Assembly: GCF_021655555.1 (NCBI RefSeq)
Contig: NZ_AP023086.1
Coordinates: 5,238,685 to 5,302,684 of the forward strand
From: Marinagarivorans cellulosilyticus
GTDB taxonomy: Bacteria; Pseudomonadota; Gammaproteobacteria; Pseudomonadales; Cellvibrionaceae
Length of the DNA: 64,000 bases
Reading direction: 5' to 3'
In this document: positions 8,443 through 15,915 of the stretch, in pieces
Layout of the letters: every line of letters starts with the position of its first letter
Numbering within the stretch: position 1 is the stretch's first letter
Made by a program: the position numbers and the translations under genes
Notes under the pieces: generated by a model
What the model was told of the DNA's origin: nothing
Database searches by the model: none
The model's input: only the letters and a program-made list of their open reading frames with translations

Positions 8443-10314
8443 ATGCTCAACAACACTCCCGCCATGCAACAGGCTGTTAAGCGTTATAGCAGTTTGGCAT
8501 TGATTATTGCAGGTTTAACTGCTTGTACAGGCGCGCCGACCTCGTCATCTTCAAGCACTGCCTCTAGTACAAACACCGCACCGTCTTCAAGCAGCATTAC
8601 TGTAACATCTAGTAGCTCATCTGCTACGGTTGTTTCTTCGTCATCGTCAGTGCCACTTAGCGCGTCGAGTGTTTCTTCTATTGCACCTAGCTCCTCTAGC
8701 GCTTCGAGCATGCCCAGCTACGACATTCCCAGCAATAACTTCGCAGAAAATGGTGATGTTGAAAATGGCACAGCCAATTGGGGTACACGCGGTGATGCTC
8801 AAATAGCGCGTACTACTGCCGATAACTATGCGGGTAATGCATCGTTATTAGTGACAGACCGCGGTGATTACTGGCACGGCGCAACCTTTAACGTAGGCCG
8901 ATTAACAGCAGGCAATATGTACGAAGTTGCCGCATGGGTAAAGCTCGCAGCAGGCGAACCTGAGACTATTTTAAAAATTACCGGCAAGCGCGTTGATGAT
9001 GCCGATACCGATACCTACCTAGAATACTCAGGCGTTGCCAGCGAAAACGTTACCGCAAATGGTTGGACATTACTGGTTGGTACTTATGTCCCTGATGGCG
9101 CTACTGATTTTGAATCATTTATTATTGAAGCCGAAGACGGCTCTGACAACGTAAGCTTTTATGTGGATAATTTTGTCGTAGCAGGCGAGGTTGAAGACGA
9201 GCCTGTTGTTACCCCTCCACCGGCAGGCAGCGGCTTAAAAGATTTGGCCAATATCCCAATCGGGGTAGAGGTGAACTTGGAAGGCGGTAGCAAAGATACC
9301 TTAAATTCGTCAGCCCGGGTCCAAATTGTACGCGATAACTTTAATCAGGTGACTGCCGAAAACAACATGAAAATGAGCTATTGGTCTGGCTCTAACTACA
9401 GTAACCAACAGGCCGACCGGCTAGCCACTTGGGCCAAAAATAATAACACCACAATTCACGGGCACACCTTGGTTTGGCACCCTTGTTATCAGCTGCCTAG
9501 CTGGGCTAACGACCAAACGGGTACGGCATACCAACAATCACTAACCAACCACATTCGCGGCGTTGCAAGCCAGCATACCGATACCATCGTGAGCTGGGAT
9601 GTTGTGAATGAAGCACTATTTGATACCAATGACGAAGGCTCTTACAGCGATTGTCGCTATCAAACTGGCGGCGATGTTGTGAATGGCGTTAACTATCGTC
9701 GCTCTGCACACTATGAGGGTATGGGTGCTGGTTATATCGAGCTGGCCTTTAGAGAGGCCGATAAAGTCACCGATGCAGACCTGTACTACAACGACTTTAA
9801 CACTGAAGAAAACGGTGCAAAAACCGATAGCCTTATTGCATTGCTCAAAGACCTAAACAGTAAAAATGTTCCCATAGACGGCGTTGGCTTCCAAATGCAC
9901 GTGCTACCTGATTACGCTTCTATTGCGAATATTAAAGCCTCCTGGCAGAAAGTATTGGACTTGAACTACGGCCTTAAAATCAAAATTACTGAGTTAGATG
10001 TTCGCGTTAATAACCCTTATGCACCTGGCTGGTCCTACGAAGCTGATGCCGTTAAAAGCTGTAGCGATACGCAGGCACTAGCAATACAAAAAGCGCGTTA
10101 CAAAGACATTGTTAAAGCCTACTACGAAGTTGTTCCGGCTGAATTGCGCGGTGGTATTACGGTATGGGGAATTTCCGATTCCGATAGCTGGTTTAAAACC
10201 ATTTCTGGCGGTGGTCGAGATGATATTGTCGGTTGTCCGTTGCTGTTCAACGACAACCTACAAGCTAAACCTGCTTACGAAGGGGTTAAAGAAGCTTTAA
10301 ACGAATCAAATTAA
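8443..10314 (+). CDS. GH10 endo-1,4-beta-xylanase, lipoprotein with CBM
   Basis: A 623-residue surface xylanase. A lipoprotein signal ends at LTAC (Cys28), followed by about 60 residues of Ser/Thr-rich linker. Residues ~98-248 form a CBM4/9/22-like beta-sandwich (DVENGTANWGTRG...VSFYVDNF), and ~265-620 is the GH10 barrel. Catalytic signatures are intact: HGHTLVWH (339-346), WDVVNEA with acid/base Glu390, and ITELDV with nucleophile Glu517. It hydrolyses internal beta-1,4-xylosidic bonds and is predicted to be held on the outer membrane. Ribosome-binding site AAAGAGAA precedes ATG 8443. A strong terminator follows. It opens a xylan-related stretch with the CE6-like esterase, GPH symporter and GH43 enzyme further right. 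Confidence 0.96.
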   Translation: MLNNTPAMQQAVKRYSSLALIIAGLTACTGAPTSSSSSTASSTNTAPSSSSITVTSSSSSATVVSSSSSVPLSASSVSSIAPSSSSASSMPSYDIPSNNFAENGDVENGTANWGTRGDAQIARTTADNYAGNASLLVTDRGDYWHGATFNVGRLTAGNMYEVAAWVKLAAGEPETILKITGKRVDDADTDTYLEYSGVASENVTANGWTLLVGTYVPDGATDFESFIIEAEDGSDNVSFYVDNFVVAGEVEDEPVVTPPPAGSGLKDLANIPIGVEVNLEGGSKDTLNSSARVQIVRDNFNQVTAENNMKMSYWSGSNYSNQQADRLATWAKNNNTTIHGHTLVWHPCYQLPSWANDQTGTAYQQSLTNHIRGVASQHTDTIVSWDVVNEALFDTNDEGSYSDCRYQTGGDVVNGVNYRRSAHYEGMGAGYIELAFREADKVTDADLYYNDFNTEENGAKTDSLIALLKDLNSKNVPIDGVGFQMHVLPDYASIANIKASWQKVLDLNYGLKIKITELDVRVNNPYAPGWSYEADAVKSCSDTQALAIQKARYKDIVKAYYEVVPAELRGGITVWGISDSDSWFKTISGGGRDDIVGCPLLFNDNLQAKPAYEGVKEALNESN

Positions 10315-10335
10315 AGCTGTTGTCTTGATAAAACC

Positions 10336-10358
10336 AAAGGGCCGAAAGGCCCTTTTTT
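10336..10358 (+). terminator. Intrinsic terminator of the GH10 gene
   Basis: Stem AAAGGGCC/GGCCCTTT with a GAAA tetraloop and six T, 22 bp after the xylanase stop. Confidence 0.92.
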
Positions 10359-10399
10359 GTACGTGTTAAAAGTAAAAGGGGAACTAGGTTCCTTACCCC

Positions 10400-11890
10400 T
10401 TAAATGCCGTAGGTAAAACCTAAGTTCAAGTTAAAGCCACGTGGTAAGTCATTGCTTTGAATAGATACGCTATCTAATGTAAAACCAAGGTCTAGATCAA
10501 AGTACTTAAACAATGTGGCACCCACTGCACCATAGTTAAGGCGTGTACCTTTTAAATTGCGATGGTGGCCAGCGCGAATAGCTGGCAACCAGCTGATGCT
10601 AGGCTTGTATTGCACACTCAGGCTTAACCACTGGTTCAAATCACCCATGGCATCTTGTGCTGCGTTTGTATCTAACGTGCCATTAACCTGCCATTGCTGC
10701 CCAGTATTAAACCAACTGCCCTCTAAACGGGCTTGAGTATCTAATTGATAATCCCGCGACCGCTCTAATTGATCGAGTACTTGTGGGCGATCAATTTTGC
10801 CATATTGCAAATTAGGGTACTCAAACTTGCTAGGGTAAAGGTTTTTTACCGTCACCCCTGCTCGATAGTGCTGCCCAACCCATAACGCGCCCACATCTGC
10901 TGTTAAACCATAGCTGTACTCAAGCTTGCGGTTGGCAATATCATTAAAAAAAGCTTCGGTATCTGAAAGGTCACCAATGCGCCTGGCCACGTTGCTCATA
11001 CCTATGCGCAGTAAACGCGGTGTCACCCCCACATACCACTGCCCCTTTTCCGAGGGAGCTAGTGCTCGGCTATAACTTGCGGCCAATTCGTATGTACGAG
11101 AACCTTTGGTTAACAGGGTACTATCGTTATCCCACGTAACATCCAATTTTTGCTCTGCGGGGTTTACCGTAAGGCTGAGCCCAGCACTTAAATCAAACGT
11201 TGTTTCTGGCGAATCTGGGGTTAGCAATTTGATCTCTTCTAGTGCCGCCAAGGCTTGATCTTCGTCGAAATCGAAAGGATCGGCTATGCCAATAGCGCCA
11301 CCTTGAAGATGCGCAGATAAACGCAAAGCAAGGCTGCCACCCCAAATATCTTGATTAATTAGTAACGGGAAATCGAGGCTGCTATTTATACGGCTATAAC
11401 CCTCAACACCCACAAAAGCGACCAGTGCCGCCCCCACACTAAGCTCACTTTTTAAACGTTCAATAGCCGCTTGGACATCAGGGTCGTTAATATCAAAGTC
11501 CGGCGGTAGCCAGCCAATTGGGCCACCCGGGTTAGGCGGTTCTGTAGGTGGTTCAGTGGGTGGCTCTATCGGCTCAGACGGCCCACCACTACTTGGCTCG
11601 TCTTTATCAATACGCTTGGCTAAATCATCAATCAGAGCAAATAAATCATCAATATCACCATATTCCACACCCGCACTTAAACTAGCGCCACCTAAAAACC
11701 GGCGTTTACCGGTATAGGTTGCGCGCATATAAGCGCCACTTGCCGGGTTGTGCAGCGCATGAACTTGCGTACCCGGTAACGATGTTTTACCTAATGTAAG
11801 GCTTGGCCCCGTTGCTTCTATAGGGGCTGCAGTACTGTTCAAGCTCGTAAGGGACAAAAAAGACAGCAAGATAACGCCAGATTTTTTCAT
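10400..11890 (-). CDS. TraF-like (TraF_2 family) outer-membrane protein
   Basis: A 496-residue exported protein. The signal peptide MKKSGVILLSFLSLTSLNSTAA is followed by the TraF_2-type opening HALHNPASGAYM, a Gly/Pro-rich linker of repeated EPPTEPP units (~residues 98-128), and a beta-strand-rich region of about 350 residues ending in LGFTYGI, as expected for an outer-membrane barrel. The family name comes from a distant link to plasmid transfer genes. Chromosomal copies like this one are widespread in marine gammaproteobacteria and have no conjugation genes nearby. Its start (AAAGGAG Shine-Dalgarno) lies 22 bp after the ABM gene, suggesting co-transcription with the two genes upstream. Function is unknown; a FadL-like lipid-uptake barrel is an alternative. 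Confidence 0.65.
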   Translation of the reverse strand: MKKSGVILLSFLSLTSLNSTAAPIEATGPSLTLGKTSLPGTQVHALHNPASGAYMRATYTGKRRFLGGASLSAGVEYGDIDDLFALIDDLAKRIDKDEPSSGGPSEPIEPPTEPPTEPPNPGGPIGWLPPDFDINDPDVQAAIERLKSELSVGAALVAFVGVEGYSRINSSLDFPLLINQDIWGGSLALRLSAHLQGGAIGIADPFDFDEDQALAALEEIKLLTPDSPETTFDLSAGLSLTVNPAEQKLDVTWDNDSTLLTKGSRTYELAASYSRALAPSEKGQWYVGVTPRLLRIGMSNVARRIGDLSDTEAFFNDIANRKLEYSYGLTADVGALWVGQHYRAGVTVKNLYPSKFEYPNLQYGKIDRPQVLDQLERSRDYQLDTQARLEGSWFNTGQQWQVNGTLDTNAAQDAMGDLNQWLSLSVQYKPSISWLPAIRAGHHRNLKGTRLNYGAVGATLFKYFDLDLGFTLDSVSIQSNDLPRGFNLNLGFTYGI

Positions 11891-11911
11891 CGGTAGGAAA
11901 CTCCTTTGTTA

Positions 11912-12211
11912 TTAACAGCCGTAGCCACCCAAAAACTGAGCCGGGTGGTACTCCATAGTCGCAATAATAGGTTTTGCTCTAGCAATTAAAGCCTGAACTT
12001 GCTCATTGGATAAAGAGGCTTGATGGTCCTCTTGGCTTGCCCACACTTCAGTGATCAATATTTTAGTATCATCGGTTAACGATTGCTGCACAATGTATCG
12101 CTCGCAACCTTTCACAGGTGCCACAATACTCGCGGCCTCTAACATTATTTTGGCTAACGCATTCCCTTCGTTGGGCACCGCCGTGAGTATCGCCTGCATA
12201 CCAAATTTCAT
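11912..12211 (-). CDS. Antibiotic biosynthesis monooxygenase (ABM) domain protein
   Basis: A 99-residue protein with a single ABM ferredoxin-like domain, similar to the YgiN quinol-monooxygenase group: an opening strand, VKGCERYIVQQS in the middle, ILITEVWASQEDHQASL, and a C-terminal helix. Such proteins form dimers and act without cofactor on quinols, or as heme- or substrate-binding proteins. The ATG at 12211 overlaps the stop of the upstream regulator gene (ATGA) and has a GGGGAG site, so the two are translationally coupled. The substrate is not predictable. Confidence 0.85.
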   Translation of the reverse strand: MKFGMQAILTAVPNEGNALAKIMLEAASIVAPVKGCERYIVQQSLTDDTKILITEVWASQEDHQASLSNEQVQALIARAKPIIATMEYHPAQFLGGYGC

Positions 12212-12969
12212 AATTCTCCCCGCGCTGATTCTTTTGGCTTTCGCTGCAAAGCCTGAAATATATCCGGCTCCCAGTTGTCATTAAACGCTAACATTAAACT
12301 ACTGCTGCGCTTTTCTTTCATGGGTAATTTTTTGTCTTTGTCAGATAACAAAAGATAGTCTTCTATCAAGTGGTTAATTTTACGGCTCAATTCGCGGCAC
12401 GATTCTGGGCATAACATAGCCCATAAAAAGCGCGTACTCGATGCTTCATTTTGCGGTGCCGCACGTAAGAAATTATCCAATACCGAGCTGGCAAAAAACT
12501 TTTGGATAGGACCGTTTGCATGCCATGTGAAATTAGGTGATATTTTTAACCGATAACGATTATTCGCCAACAGCTCAATCACCCCAAACCGATCAAAAAC
12601 CACAAAAAAACCAATAAGTTCGGCGTGCTCGTATTCGTACTTTTGGTAGATGTCGTCGAAGGAGCACCGATTCAGTAAACACACCCCCACTAATAACAAA
12701 CGAGGGTTATCCACCAATTGCTGCTCTTGCTGCCAACTTAACTCTGACAACTGCACGCTCGGCTCGGCAGCAAGCTGCATCAGCTGCAGTAAATCCAACC
12801 CCAGTAATTCACATAACTGCTCTATACGCTGCAAGCTAAAGCTTTTATCTGCAAAGCAGCGCTTCACGCTGGAGCTAGAGATCCCCAAGTGCTGGCCCAC
12901 CTGCAAGTATGTAAAGCCTTTATGTTTAAGCTGCTGCTTAAGTGTTAACAATAGTTTTTCGGCATTCAT
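12208..12969 (-). CDS. HTH (XRE-type) transcriptional regulator
   Basis: About 253 residues. Residues ~1-62 form a Cro/CI-type helix-turn-helix (KGFTYLQVGQHLGISSSSVKRCFADKSFSLQRIEQLCELLGL). The remaining ~190 residues are a helical domain with no obvious ligand motif. I chose ATG 12969 over an upstream in-frame ATG at 12990 because the HTH starts directly after it. The gene overlaps the ABM gene by 4 bp and diverges from the fatty acid hydroxylase gene at 13088, so the ~118-bp space between them is the likely operator region. Confidence 0.85.
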   Translation of the reverse strand: MNAEKLLLTLKQQLKHKGFTYLQVGQHLGISSSSVKRCFADKSFSLQRIEQLCELLGLDLLQLMQLAAEPSVQLSELSWQQEQQLVDNPRLLLVGVCLLNRCSFDDIYQKYEYEHAELIGFFVVFDRFGVIELLANNRYRLKISPNFTWHANGPIQKFFASSVLDNFLRAAPQNEASSTRFLWAMLCPESCRELSRKINHLIEDYLLLSDKDKKLPMKEKRSSSLMLAFNDNWEPDIFQALQRKPKESARGEL

Positions 12970-13087
12970 GGCTCGAATTCCAGACCACAACAGGTCGAAT
13001 TACAGTACATATTTTTAAAAGGCACCACATTGTGAGCCACCGGTGGAATGATAGTGACCAACACATCACTTTGCTGGGACCACCATT

Positions 13088-13849
13088 ATGCTATTACTTT
13101 GCTTGGCATTGCTTTACAGCGCAGCGCTTATTCTGTTTTTAATCGAACGCTCGGCGCCTGCCCACCGAGATAACAATACTTCTGCCGAACGCCGCAACTG
13201 GTACCAGCGCGCACTGCTCATTAACTCAAGCAATATGGCGGTTTTTTACGCTGTGGATACAGGTTTGAGCTTACTGCAAACGAACGAAGTCATCGTAAAC
13301 CGAGGGCTTTTAGAAGCCGTGGGCATTCAACTAGAACTGCAAAATGCCCCATTCGCCACCGCGCTACTGGCTTACGTTATTTTTACCTTCGTGGTGTATT
13401 GGTGGCACCGCTTACGGCACAGTAATAGCTTTTGCTGGCGCTGGTTTCACCAGTTGCACCACAGCCCAGAACAGATCGAAACACTAACAGCCTATTACAT
13501 TCACCCGCTGGACCTTATAGCTAACCTACTGATTAGCAATACGATTTTATATTTCATCGTAGGCGCCGACGCCTCTGCTGCCGCAATTTACACACTCATT
13601 ACTGGGCTCGCGGGATTTCTTATCCACGCCAATATCCGCATACCACGCTGGGTTGGCTTTGTATTTCAAACACCCGCCATGCACCGCTTACACCATAAAA
13701 GCGGCCACCATGCCCACAACTACACCGACCTCGTCATTTGGGACATGCTATTTGGCACCTACCAAAACCCTAAAACCCCCGTTGAACGCTGCGGTTTTGC
13801 CAAATCACGACAAAAAGCACTGCGCCCATTATTGCTAGGCAAGCGCTGA
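13088..13849 (+). CDS. Fatty acid hydroxylase / sterol desaturase family protein
   Basis: A 253-residue integral membrane protein with the di-iron histidine boxes of the fatty acid hydroxylase superfamily: HRLRH (107-111), HQLHH (121-125), and HRLHHKSGHHAHNYTD near the C-terminus. Hydrophobic segments lie before the first box and between the second and third. Members use O2 and electrons to hydroxylate or desaturate lipids in the inner membrane; substrates range from sterols to carotenoids and alkylglycerols. Here no neighbour fixes the substrate. It is divergent from the HTH regulator, a plausible controller. The Shine-Dalgarno (GGGA) is weak. Confidence 0.88.
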   Translation: MLLLCLALLYSAALILFLIERSAPAHRDNNTSAERRNWYQRALLINSSNMAVFYAVDTGLSLLQTNEVIVNRGLLEAVGIQLELQNAPFATALLAYVIFTFVVYWWHRLRHSNSFCWRWFHQLHHSPEQIETLTAYYIHPLDLIANLLISNTILYFIVGADASAAAIYTLITGLAGFLIHANIRIPRWVGFVFQTPAMHRLHHKSGHHAHNYTDLVIWDMLFGTYQNPKTPVERCGFAKSRQKALRPLLLGKR

Positions 13850-13906
13850 ATAAACCCAAAGCCCCTCCCATGACAATAAATCGCTAAAAACCTGAAGGAT
13901 ACACTT

Positions 13907-14527
13907 ATGCACAGCAGCCAAAACAACCCGGCCATTTACTTTAAAGACTATTTTAGTTACGCAGAACTCGCGCAAGATGCAGCGGTTTTACAAAAGCTGA
14001 TTCGTTGTTATCGCACGATATTTGGCGAAGACGACACTTGGTGTGAAGACTATAGCGAGCAAGAGGTAAACCAAAAATTACACGCCGAGCTGCGTGGCAA
14101 TTGTGCCTTGCGGCTTTGCTTAACACCGCTTGATGTTATTGGCTTTTGCTGGGTGCAGCATTTAGACGTTAATGCGATTTATCAACACATTAGCACCATC
14201 AAATACTTTCGGGATAACGACGCTCAAGAATTTGATCTACGTAGCGCGCTGAAAAACAAAATCGATCATAGCGCTACTTATATTCACGACCTTGGCATTG
14301 CCAAAGCGTACCGAACAACTATTGCGCTGGATCAGCTCATCGTGCCGGTATTGCAGTATAGCTTTGAGCAATCAAACAGCCGCACCTTGGCATTTTGGAG
14401 CTTAGAAGAAACGTGCATAAGCCACCTTGCCCAAAAAGCTTACTTAACGCCCTTTTTAAAACTCAAGAATATGGTGTTTTTTTGCGACGATGTAACAGAA
14501 GCGTTTATCCCCCGTTTAACTGCGTAA
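13907..14527 (+). CDS. Putative GNAT-fold acyltransferase-like protein
   Basis: A 206-residue soluble protein. The order of elements resembles the GNAT acetyltransferase fold: an N-terminal strand-helix (LIRCYRTIFGEDDTWCEDYS), a beta-hairpin (ALRLCLTPLDVIGFCWVQHL), a motif-A-like strand plus turn (TYIHDLGIAKAYRTTIALDQLI), and a late strand RTLAFWSLEET. The acetyl-CoA pyrophosphate loop (usually Q/RxxGxG/A) is poorly conserved, so it may not be an active enzyme. It follows the fatty acid hydroxylase gene after 57 bp with a GAAGGA ribosome-binding site, so the two may be co-transcribed. The last 23 bp overlap the convergent VOC gene. Confidence 0.6.
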   Translation: MHSSQNNPAIYFKDYFSYAELAQDAAVLQKLIRCYRTIFGEDDTWCEDYSEQEVNQKLHAELRGNCALRLCLTPLDVIGFCWVQHLDVNAIYQHISTIKYFRDNDAQEFDLRSALKNKIDHSATYIHDLGIAKAYRTTIALDQLIVPVLQYSFEQSNSRTLAFWSLEETCISHLAQKAYLTPFLKLKNMVFFCDDVTEAFIPRLTA

Positions 14528-14855
14528 TATGCCAAAGCTCTCCCGCCGGCCCCCATAAATAAACCACTTTACCCCAGGGTTCCTGCTTGATGGGTTGGTA
14601 TTTTACGTTAGGGCTTGAGATGCTTTTGATCGTTTCAAAGGCATCATCAATGTCGCTAACAATTAGCTGCAACATCAAGTTGGAGGCGAGTGCCGGATCA
14701 AAGTAGTCTTGTAGAAAAAAAGTACATTCACCTAGCGAAAAGATCGACAGCTTATCGCTGGCAACATCCATCGCAAAACCCAGCGCCTGATAAAACGCCT
14801 GTGATTCTTGATAGTCTTGGGTGGGGATAAAAACCCTGATATCCGTTGGCTGCAT
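14505..14855 (-). CDS. VOC superfamily (glyoxalase/bleomycin-resistance-like) protein
   Basis: A 116-residue protein with two beta-alpha-beta-beta-beta halves. The start IRVFIPTQDYQESQAFYQALGF and the end GKVVYLWGPAGELWHITQ are typical of glyoxalase/bleomycin-resistance/dioxygenase proteins. The last motif supplies the usual metal-ligand region (GELWHI), but a full metal site is not evident. Specific function cannot be assigned. It ends inside the 3' end of the convergent GNAT-like gene, and the polysaccharide deacetylase gene ends 20 bp upstream of its start, so the two minus-strand genes may share a transcript. Confidence 0.82.
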   Translation of the reverse strand: MQPTDIRVFIPTQDYQESQAFYQALGFAMDVASDKLSIFSLGECTFFLQDYFDPALASNLMLQLIVSDIDDAFETIKSISSPNVKYQPIKQEPWGKVVYLWGPAGELWHITQLNGG

Positions 14856-14875
14856 GGTAAATTCCTCTTTATCAA

Positions 14876-15781
14876 TTATTCCTCGAACACACTGTTTTCG
14901 TTAAACAGTTTATCCAAATACTGTTGGTTTTCTGCTGGGTGTCGTAAAAGGCTTTCGCTTGTACCCTTTGCATTTGCCATAGCAGCGATGCGACCTTGCT
15001 TGTGAAAGTTTGTTGCTGGCAACTCAGCTGCAATAGGGTCGCTATAGGCTTGTTGCGGTGTGATGATTTCCCAGCCTTGCTGGCGAATATGCCGAGCGAG
15101 TTTGGCAAGAAACAGCGCGGAAGTATCGTTTTCGTGAAGTAATAATACATGCTTCGGTGAGCGCCCTAGGGTTTTTACGGCAATAGCATCGTAAAACACA
15201 ATAGCCTGCCATATCACTTCCACATACAGCGCGCCAAACTTTTCATAATCTATGACTTTGCCTGCCTTTTTAGCATTATTGAGTAACGCATTCATATACC
15301 AATCGAAGTTATCGACTGTCACATAACCATTCAAGTAACCCAGTTCTAACAAGCCTGCCTGTAAGGCATTAATGGCAGCAGTATCTTGGCCGTAATGTAA
15401 ATACGGAAAACGAAAGTAGGGCAGTACATTCGAGTAATCTTTTAGCTGTAGATGTGCCTTGTAAGCATCAATAAGGAATGCATTAACCGGTGTTTTGTTC
15501 GCAGAGTGGTGAGCATAGCTATGATTAGCCAAATGATAGCCCGCCTCGATATATTGCTTTAGCCGTTTATCGCCTGATGCATCAATGGCGTCGGCTTTTA
15601 CGAAAAACAGAGCATCGGGAATAGCAGCCGACTTTAACGCTTTAATGAGCTGATCTGTTCGCTGCTGACCAGACATCACCGCGCTATCGCCCATAGGCGC
15701 ATCGTCAAAAGTAAAAGCAATCTGCCCGGCAATGCTATTTAACGGTATTAATAACAGCAAGCAGGTAAGGGCAAGCTTCAT
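14876..15781 (-). CDS. Secreted polysaccharide deacetylase (NodB domain)
   Basis: A 301-residue exported enzyme: signal peptide MKLALTCLLLLIPLNSIAG, then the NodB domain with motif 1 TFDDAP (Asp26 catalytic base, Asp27 metal ligand), motif 2 ANHSYAHH (metal His87 and His91), motif 3 RFPYLHYG, and a late VLLLHEND segment supplying the catalytic His. The family removes N- or O-acetyl groups from polysaccharides (CE4). In a xylan-degrading locus, acetylxylan is one possible substrate; chitin or peptidoglycan derivatives are alternatives. It is separated from the upstream CE6-like gene by a strong terminator, so it has its own promoter. Confidence 0.9.
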   Translation of the reverse strand: MKLALTCLLLLIPLNSIAGQIAFTFDDAPMGDSAVMSGQQRTDQLIKALKSAAIPDALFFVKADAIDASGDKRLKQYIEAGYHLANHSYAHHSANKTPVNAFLIDAYKAHLQLKDYSNVLPYFRFPYLHYGQDTAAINALQAGLLELGYLNGYVTVDNFDWYMNALLNNAKKAGKVIDYEKFGALYVEVIWQAIVFYDAIAVKTLGRSPKHVLLLHENDTSALFLAKLARHIRQQGWEIITPQQAYSDPIAAELPATNFHKQGRIAAMANAKGTSESLLRHPAENQQYLDKLFNENSVFEE

Positions 15782-15834
15782 ATGGGTTCCATTGTTGTGT
15801 CATATCCGTGCACATAATCCTAGAAACCGCACGC

Positions 15835-15876
15835 AAAAAAAAGCCCCTAACACACCAATGGTAGTACGTTAGGGGC
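15835..15876 (-). terminator. Intrinsic terminator of the CE6-like esterase gene
   Basis: On the minus strand, a 9-bp perfect stem (15843-15851 with 15868-15876, GCCCCTAAC/GTTAGGGGC) is followed by eight T (15835-15842). It lies 40 bp after the esterase stop. Confidence 0.92.
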
Positions 15877-15915
15877 AAGACCCATCGTCAAATGGTGAAG
15901 GGGTGGAGCTATAAT

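Noticed and set aside
8484..8711. Minus-strand frame opposite the Ser-rich linker (and similar ones at 15968-16252 and 62867-63460)
   Set aside because: These Glu/Leu/Ala-rich frames are mirror images of the serine codons in real linkers and have no start signals.
10400..11890. Conjugation gene or plasmid remnant, suggested by the TraF-like protein
   Set aside because: No other transfer gene is present and TraF_2-family proteins are common as stand-alone chromosomal genes.
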